Assembly (NCBI GenBank): GCA_020348185.1
Contig: CP070743.1
Coordinates: 2,212,388 to 2,223,508 of the forward strand
From: Nitrospirota bacterium
GTDB lineage: Bacteria; Nitrospirota; Nitrospiria; Nitrospirales; UBA8639
Direction: 5' to 3'
Length of the DNA: 11,121 nucleotides
Position 1 is the stretch's first letter. The number at the start of each line of letters is the position of its first letter. The notes below the pieces were generated by a model. It made no database searches and had not been told where the DNA came from. It was given only the letters and a program-made list of their open reading frames with translations. Of the stretch, positions 6,966-11,121 are shown in pieces. The position numbers and the translations under genes were made by a program.

Positions 6966-7349
6966 CTATGATTCACAAGATCTGTAGGGGGCGATGGAGG
7001 ACCGAAAGACGTTTCGCCGCCAAACGATGTAAAACCCAAATAGGAGGCTGATGACGACCATGGTGGTTCGCGTGGGATGATATCCTTGAACCATTTGGGT
7101 CGTGATTTCGCTCAAACAGGCCAGGGTTAAATAGACGAGATACGTATAAAACGCCCATTTCCGTTTGTACCAAAAACCATAGCCGATGGCCAGATGAATC
7201 AACGGATGTTGATATTTTACCAACTCTCCACTCCATCCGCTAAAGGTGGTCCCAAAAACTTTCAGTGCGTAATCCGGGTACGACACGATCCATATAAAAT
7301 CCACGACTCCAGAGATCACAAATAATATTCCGAGAACTCGGATATCCAT
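6966..7349 (-). CDS. Small membrane protein, unknown function
   Basis: I do not recognise this 127-residue protein. It has about four hydrophobic segments: ILFVISGVVDFIWIV near residues 9-23, a second around HPLIHLAIGYGFW, a third AFYTYLVYLTLACL and a fourth MVVISLLFGFYIVW, followed by a basic tail. Aromatic residues flank the segments. It looks like an inner membrane protein of a hypothetical family. I placed the start at ATG 7349, which begins just ahead of the first segment and has AGGAG 13 bases upstream. The frame is open to an ATG at 7427, adding 26 basic residues, but that start has no ribosome site and lies next to a palindrome and promoter-like boxes, though a leaderless mRNA could use it. 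It precedes the lipoprotein gene by 20 bases on the same strand and diverges from the sigma factor gene. Confidence 0.7.
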   Translation of the reverse strand: MDIRVLGILFVISGVVDFIWIVSYPDYALKVFGTTFSGWSGELVKYQHPLIHLAIGYGFWYKRKWAFYTYLVYLTLACLSEITTQMVQGYHPTRTTMVVISLLFGFYIVWRRNVFRSSIAPYRSCES

Positions 7350-7430
7350 TCCCGAAGCCAATCTCCTGCTTCTCGCTCTCCGAAAAAAAGACCCTCTTTT
7401 AAGTTCTGAGCTGAAAGTGATCCCCATATA

Positions 7431-7444
7431 TTAGAATATTCTAA
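7431..7444. promoter_or_regulatory. 14-bp perfect palindrome between divergent genes, possible operator
   Basis: TTAGAATATTCTAA reads the same on both strands. It lies in the gap between the membrane protein gene and the sigma factor gene. On the minus strand TTGAAG (7462-7457) and TATTCT (7438-7433), 18 bases apart, resemble a promoter, with the -10 box inside the palindrome. A repressor dimer bound here could control the membrane protein/lipoprotein unit. The palindrome is seen directly; its role is inferred and I cannot name a regulator. Confidence 0.45.
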
Positions 7445-7594
7445 CACCCGGGATTCCTTCAATTCCTCTCATACAAATTGCCCTTCTGCAAGAACTGCCC
7501 TAGTGAGTAAGGGTGTCTAAGGTTCAAAAAGTTTAATTTGCTCGTGGGCCTGAGCGTTGGGTGGAATATGAAAGACAGGAGGGCACCCAATGAC

Positions 7595-8920
7595 ATGAGC
7601 TCACATCCATCGGATCGGTCAGGCGATCCCCTGCCTTATTTCTTAAATGAAATGAGGGCAGTGGACTTGCTTGATGCGAAATCCGAAATCAAGTTGGCCA
7701 AGACCATTGCCCGAGGAAACAAATATCTCATATCAGTCCTCTTCAAGGTTCCGTTTTGTCTGGCTACCCTTAACAAAATCGGAGAAAAACTCAAGAGCGG
7801 AGAATACAGAATCTCTGAACTTGTGCAGGTGAATGAATCCGAAGACGCTGGTGATGAGGAGGAAAATCCAAATCAACGAGAGAGCGATAATCTCCCATTT
7901 CAAAAGTGCCTTGATCAGTTCAGGGCATTGGCGGATCTCTCGGAGGAATATACCGCACTTTATCAAAGTGGTCTTAACCTCAGACAAACCAAATCCTCGA
8001 CCCTTCCTACGGAGGAAACCCTTCATCGCTTACACAAATCCCTTGTGAAGCAGATTCATGCTTTGAAGCTCCAACAGTGGGTGATTGAACGTGTGATACA
8101 CGAATATCGAGAATTCGTAAATCAAGGGGCAAGAAACACGGCAGATTCATCCCCGGAAACATTAGAGAAAATCGACCGTGTGTTGGAGGGAATCGGGGTC
8201 GCGAAGAAAGAGCTCATCCAGGCGAATCTCCGATTGGTTGTCAGTATTGCCAGTCAATACCTCAATAAAGGGTTACCGTTCCTGGATTTAATTCAGGAAG
8301 GCTGTTTCGGGTTGATGCGAGCGGTGGAAAAGTTTGAACCGTCTCGGGGCCTCAAATTCAGTACCTACGCGACCTGGTGGATCCGGCAGTCAGTGGGGAG
8401 GGGAGTGGCTGACCATGCACGAAATATTCGTCTTCCGGTCTATGTGACGCGTTTGCTGAGTCGCATTAACCGTTCCTCCGAACGATTTATTCAGGAACAG
8501 GGGAGATTTCCCACGAATAAGGAATTGGCCTTGGAGCTAGGGGTCACTGAAGAAAAGATTGCGTTATTATTGTCCATACCCAGGAGTACGTCTTCATTGG
8601 ATGCCCCGATAGGCGAAGAGGAGGGAGTCGATCTTGGATATTTCATCGCCGATGAAAGTATTGGCTCACCTCTGGAATGGGCCCTGCGCTGTAACCAACG
8701 GCGACTGATTGTTGAGGCGTTAGAGGTGCTGACTCCTAAAGAGCAGCGCATTCTCCGTAAGCGATTCGGGATCGGATATAGTTTAGACGCCACGCTGGCG
8801 GAAATCGGAAGGGAATATGGCTTAAGCCGGGAGCGGGTGCGACAGATTGAAGCGAAAGCCTTACAAAAGCTGAGAGCAGCGCATTATCATCTTCTGCGGG
8901 GCTTGGTGGAAGATTTCTGA
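7595..8920 (+). CDS. RpoD-like alternative sigma factor (group 1/2 sigma-70)
   Basis: This 441-residue sigma factor directs RNA polymerase to promoters. It lacks acidic region 1.1, starts with region 1.2 (DPLPYFLNEMRAVDLLDAKSEIKLAK, about 11-42), then carries a non-conserved insert of about 155 residues with an acidic stretch near 80-95. Region 2 (about 204-285) includes ANLRLVVSIA, LDLIQEGCFGLMRAVEKFEP and KFSTYATWWIRQ. Region 3 follows, and region 4 (about 375-430) ends with the helix-turn-helix LSRERVRQIEAKALQKLR. The region 4.2 residues that read the -35 box are as in E. coli RpoD, but in region 2.4 the RpoD run RQAITRS is RQSVGRG here, replacing the threonine that helps read the -10 box. 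It therefore looks like an alternative, not the main, sigma factor. ATG 7595 is chosen for AGGAGGG 11 bases upstream; ATG 7568 and TTG 7538 are in-frame alternatives. No anti-sigma gene is adjacent. Confidence 0.88.
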   Translation: MSSHPSDRSGDPLPYFLNEMRAVDLLDAKSEIKLAKTIARGNKYLISVLFKVPFCLATLNKIGEKLKSGEYRISELVQVNESEDAGDEEENPNQRESDNLPFQKCLDQFRALADLSEEYTALYQSGLNLRQTKSSTLPTEETLHRLHKSLVKQIHALKLQQWVIERVIHEYREFVNQGARNTADSSPETLEKIDRVLEGIGVAKKELIQANLRLVVSIASQYLNKGLPFLDLIQEGCFGLMRAVEKFEPSRGLKFSTYATWWIRQSVGRGVADHARNIRLPVYVTRLLSRINRSSERFIQEQGRFPTNKELALELGVTEEKIALLLSIPRSTSSLDAPIGEEEGVDLGYFIADESIGSPLEWALRCNQRRLIVEALEVLTPKEQRILRKRFGIGYSLDATLAEIGREYGLSRERVRQIEAKALQKLRAAHYHLLRGLVEDF

Positions 8921-8935
8921 TGAGGCCGAGGGGAC

Positions 8936-10549
8936 TCAATTTTGTCCAGCCGCATCGGCTGATGCTTCGTCTCCCGGAGACTGGTATCGAACCCCTTTCA
9001 GGATCCATGTTCGCATTGGGCCCTTTCCCTTAATCTCGACGGTCCCGACTTCTTCAAACTCATAGAGGTCCCGCAGTTGGACGTAGGTGGGTTCGGAAAC
9101 CTGAATCTCGCCGGGACGACTCGTGGTCTCCATGCGGCTCGCCACGTTTACCACGTCACCCCAGATGTCATATACGAAGCGTTGCGTCCCAACGATCCCC
9201 GCGATGGCGGTTCCCGAGTGCATGCCAATGCGGATCCGGAGGTCCAGACCGTTTTTCTGTGACCACTTCAGAAAGTCGTCCCGGATCCCGAGGGCGAAAT
9301 CGGCAGTGCGGCGGGCGTGGTCGGCGGTAGCCTGAGGCGCGCCCCCGACCGCCATGTAACAGTCGCCGATCGTTTTAATTTTCTCAATGCCATGCCGTGC
9401 GAGTTGTGCATCGAAGAGGCCGAACACCTCCCCAAGAACACGTACGATCTCGTGCGGGCCGAGGCGTTCGGTCAGCGAGGTGAACCCCACGAGGTCGGCG
9501 AATAAGACCGTCACTGAGGGGAATTCGTCCGCGATGTTCGTCTCGCCCGACTGCATGCGATTGGCGATCGCCGCAGGAAGAATGTTCAGCAGGAGGTGAT
9601 CGGACCGCTCCTTTTCGGCCTTCAACTCATCGTTGGACTGCTGCAGCGCCCCCATACTCTCGCGCGTGCTCTTCAGCATCTCGTTGAACGTTCCGACGAG
9701 TTGCCCCATCTCATCTTTGGATTGATGTTCGATTGGGCAGTCGAAGTCGCCCCTTGAGACGGCCACGGCTGATTCCTGAACCCGCGCGAGCGGAACCAGG
9801 ACCCGCCGGCGCTGGACCATGAGCATCCAGGCTGCGACTAGAACCGCTGCCGCGCTCGTGCCAAGGGCGAGCCCACCCAACAGACGGTTCCGAGCACGAA
9901 GCGCCGAAACCTCGGTGCTGGTACGATTTTCGAGCAAGAGCAGGAATTGGTTGATGGGCTCCATGATTTTGGCCTTGGCCTCCATGTACTGCGATCCGAA
10001 CATCAGGCTTCTGGCGAGTTCGGGATCGGGGGCCGCCTCTCGAGTGAACCCCCCAGCCTCATCGTGAAAGCGCCCCTCGATGGCCTGCATGGCCGTCTCT
10101 TCGAGCCTCACGAGATCGTCCGACAGATCCTTTGCATCGTTCAGCTTGCGAAACTCCTCCAGCGTGAAGCCCTCTTCGACCATAAGGGCTTCGAGGGCTG
10201 CGACCTTGCCGGCCGACCGGGGGCGGTTGCCACCGGGAAGCACAAGATCCCAATATACGAGGTCGTAACGTTCCGGGCGGGGTCCCGTCCCATCCCGGAT
10301 GGCCAGGATTTCATAAAACCAGTCTTTGTATTGCTCGTCGCCTGTGACCACATACAGGCGGGCCATTCGCGTGAGATCGTCGCTGCTCTGACGGAGCTCG
10401 TCGGCAAGCCGGACGGATCGAAAACGCCGCTCCTCCGCCTCGGTGATCGTATCCTGAGTCCAAACGATGGCCCACAAGCTTCCAAAGAGGACGAATAGCA
10501 GGGCCAGGAGGAGCAGGAACAGGAAAAGGTTGAGGCGGCGGAGGGACAT
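8936..10549 (-). CDS. Membrane-bound class III adenylate cyclase with HAMP domain
   Basis: This 537-residue protein should make cAMP from ATP in response to an outside signal. Transmembrane segment 1 (about 5-30) and segment 2 (about 223-246) enclose a helical periplasmic sensor region of roughly 190 residues containing SSDDLTRMARLYVVTGD and ILAIRDGTGPRPE. A HAMP domain (about 247-300) and coiled linker lead to the cyclase domain (about 340-520). Metal-binding aspartates are Asp352 (FADLVGFT) and Asp396 (IGDCYMAVGG). The purine-selecting pair is Lys392 and Asp461 (VYDIWGD), as in adenylate rather than guanylate cyclases, and Asn468 and Arg472 (NVASRME) fit the transition-state residues. The start at ATG 10549 comes just before segment 1; a GTG at 10588 is also in frame, and neither has a good ribosome site. 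The gene converges on the sigma factor with a 15-base gap and is much richer in G+C than its neighbours. No cAMP receptor gene is nearby. Confidence 0.9.
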   Translation of the reverse strand: MSLRRLNLFLFLLLLALLFVLFGSLWAIVWTQDTITEAEERRFRSVRLADELRQSSDDLTRMARLYVVTGDEQYKDWFYEILAIRDGTGPRPERYDLVYWDLVLPGGNRPRSAGKVAALEALMVEEGFTLEEFRKLNDAKDLSDDLVRLEETAMQAIEGRFHDEAGGFTREAAPDPELARSLMFGSQYMEAKAKIMEPINQFLLLLENRTSTEVSALRARNRLLGGLALGTSAAAVLVAAWMLMVQRRRVLVPLARVQESAVAVSRGDFDCPIEHQSKDEMGQLVGTFNEMLKSTRESMGALQQSNDELKAEKERSDHLLLNILPAAIANRMQSGETNIADEFPSVTVLFADLVGFTSLTERLGPHEIVRVLGEVFGLFDAQLARHGIEKIKTIGDCYMAVGGAPQATADHARRTADFALGIRDDFLKWSQKNGLDLRIRIGMHSGTAIAGIVGTQRFVYDIWGDVVNVASRMETTSRPGEIQVSEPTYVQLRDLYEFEEVGTVEIKGKGPMRTWILKGVRYQSPGDEASADAAGQN

Positions 10550-10616
10550 CGGCTTTAGAGATTCTAGAGGCTTTGGCCTGTGGCCCACACAGGACAGTCG
10601 GACGGCTTCAGGTCGT

Positions 10617-10646
10617 AAGGAAAGATCAAATGTAGCCCCTTTCCTT
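10617..10646. repeat. 8-bp inverted repeat between peroxidase and cyclase genes
   Basis: AAGGAAAG (10617-10624) and CTTTCCTT (10639-10646) are exact reverse complements around a 14-base loop. It lies about 50 bases after the peroxidase stop and about 70 bases before the cyclase start on the minus strand. With no U-run after it, a terminator role is doubtful; it may equally be an operator or chance. Confidence 0.35.
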
Positions 10647-10693
10647 TCCGCTCAAAGGTGGGGGGGAATGGTTAGAAGAAGGGTGGTCAAATT

Positions 10694-11121
10694 TTATGTC
10701 TGAACCAAAGCGTGTTCAATATCCTCAACGATCTGTGGAGTGAGGGGCTTCATCCCCGGCTTATATCGGGCAATGACCTGACCTGAACGGTCAATTAGGA
10801 ACTTTTGAAAGTTCCACTTGATTTCCCCTTTAAAAGGGGTGTCTTCAGTCAGGTAACGATACAGGGGATGTTTGTTTTCACCCAGAACCGTGATCTTGCT
10901 GAAGAGGGGGAATTCCAGAGCATATTTGGTATAGCAGAATTCGGCAATTTCTTTGTCAGTGCCAGGTTCTTGTTCACCGAAATCATTAGCTGGAAAAGCT
11001 AAAATGGTAAATCCTTGCTCGCGATATTCCTCATACAACCTTTGTAGGCCGCTGTATTGAGGAGTATTTCCGCAGAAGCTGGCGGTGTTCACAACCATTA
11101 TGACCTTCCCTTTATATATAC
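10694..11121 (-). CDS. Glutathione peroxidase family protein, N-terminus beyond right edge
   Basis: This gene encodes a thiol peroxidase of the glutathione peroxidase family, which reduces H2O2 and organic hydroperoxides. The reading frame stays open to the right edge, and the residues before the first in-window Met (YKGKVI) continue the family pattern KGKV..VN.AS.CG, so the real start is outside and about 20-30 residues are missing. Counting from that Met (11098), the peroxidatic residue is Cys9 in ASFCGNTPQY, with Gln43 (FGEQEPGT), Trp95 and Asn96 (IKWNFQKF) completing the tetrad. It is a cysteine, not selenocysteine, enzyme. Cys55 in EIAEFCYTKY is 46 residues later, the same spacing as the resolving cysteine in thioredoxin-dependent members, so thioredoxin is the likelier reductant. 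The usual FPCNQF motif reads FPANDF here. The gene ends normally with a C-terminal helix. Whether it is secreted cannot be judged without the N-terminus. Confidence 0.93.
   Translation of the reverse strand, partial: IYKGKVIMVVNTASFCGNTPQYSGLQRLYEEYREQGFTILAFPANDFGEQEPGTDKEIAEFCYTKYALEFPLFSKITVLGENKHPLYRYLTEDTPFKGEIKWNFQKFLIDRSGQVIARYKPGMKPLTPQIVEDIEHALVQT

Noticed and set aside
8916..8945. CTGATGAGGCCGA at the end of the sigma gene resembles the core of a hammerhead ribozyme.
   Set aside because: The matching closing stem and the GAAA core element are absent, and the run overlaps the coding end and stop codon, so it is chance.
9947..10498. Long open frame (183 codons) on the plus strand inside the cyclase gene.
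   Set aside because: It lies antisense to a gene with clear motifs, shows no family features and is expected in G+C-rich sequence.
10577..10593. CCTGTG/CACAGG hairpin just upstream of the cyclase.
   Set aside because: It has six base pairs and no U-run; it overlaps the GTG alternative start but I see no evidence of function.

Overview
The window looks like an ordinary bacterial chromosome segment from a Gram-negative organism with two membranes: it has a lipoprotein with a lipobox, a periplasmic-type signal peptide and several Shine-Dalgarno-led genes. No gene fixes the taxon. The combination (several RpoD-like sigma features, DUF6279-type lipoprotein, Cys-type glutathione peroxidase, cobalamin riboswitch, tail sheath remnant) would suit Nitrospirota or a related environmental lineage, but that is only a guess. 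There are no tRNAs, rRNAs, CRISPR arrays or insertion sequences.

Layout. Positions 1-130 hold most of a cobalamin (B12) riboswitch on the minus strand; its 3' end and the gene it controls lie beyond the left edge. Just behind it (217-260) is what looks like a shrunken second copy. Positions 271-648 (minus) carry only the C-terminal ~125 residues of a contractile-tail sheath protein, a remnant of a phage tail or contractile injection system. Reading the other way, 860-1951 encodes an exported gamma-glutamyl hydrolase of the type best known from eukaryotes. After a 242-base gap with a clear stem-loop comes an orphan PAS histidine kinase (2194-3303) whose PAS core resembles a LOV domain but has proline at the photoactive cysteine position.

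The minus strand from 7427 to 3459 holds two apparent transcription units. A small membrane protein gene is followed 20 bases later by a DUF6279-like lipoprotein gene, with a weak terminator-like hairpin after it. ilvD (dihydroxy-acid dehydratase) is followed 16 bases later by a stand-alone metallo-beta-lactamase-fold protein with the full diiron ligand set of flavodiiron proteins. Divergent from the membrane protein, across a gap with a perfect 14-bp palindrome, lies an RpoD-like alternative sigma factor (7595-8920). It converges on a membrane-bound class III adenylate cyclase (minus, 10549-8936), which is visibly richer in G+C than its neighbours. A glutathione peroxidase gene runs off the right edge.

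Functional picture. Most genes are single housekeeping or signalling units rather than one pathway: branched-chain amino acid synthesis, folate polyglutamate hydrolysis, cAMP signalling, a sensor kinase, a sigma factor and peroxide defence. The most suggestive link is ilvD, an iron-sulfur enzyme, paired with a diiron oxygen-binding-type protein. I see no convincing new multi-gene defence or mobile system. The points most worth following are the riboswitch duplication, the truncated sheath gene, the ilvD-diiron pair, the LOV-like kinase without its cysteine, and the sigma factor's altered -10 recognition residue.
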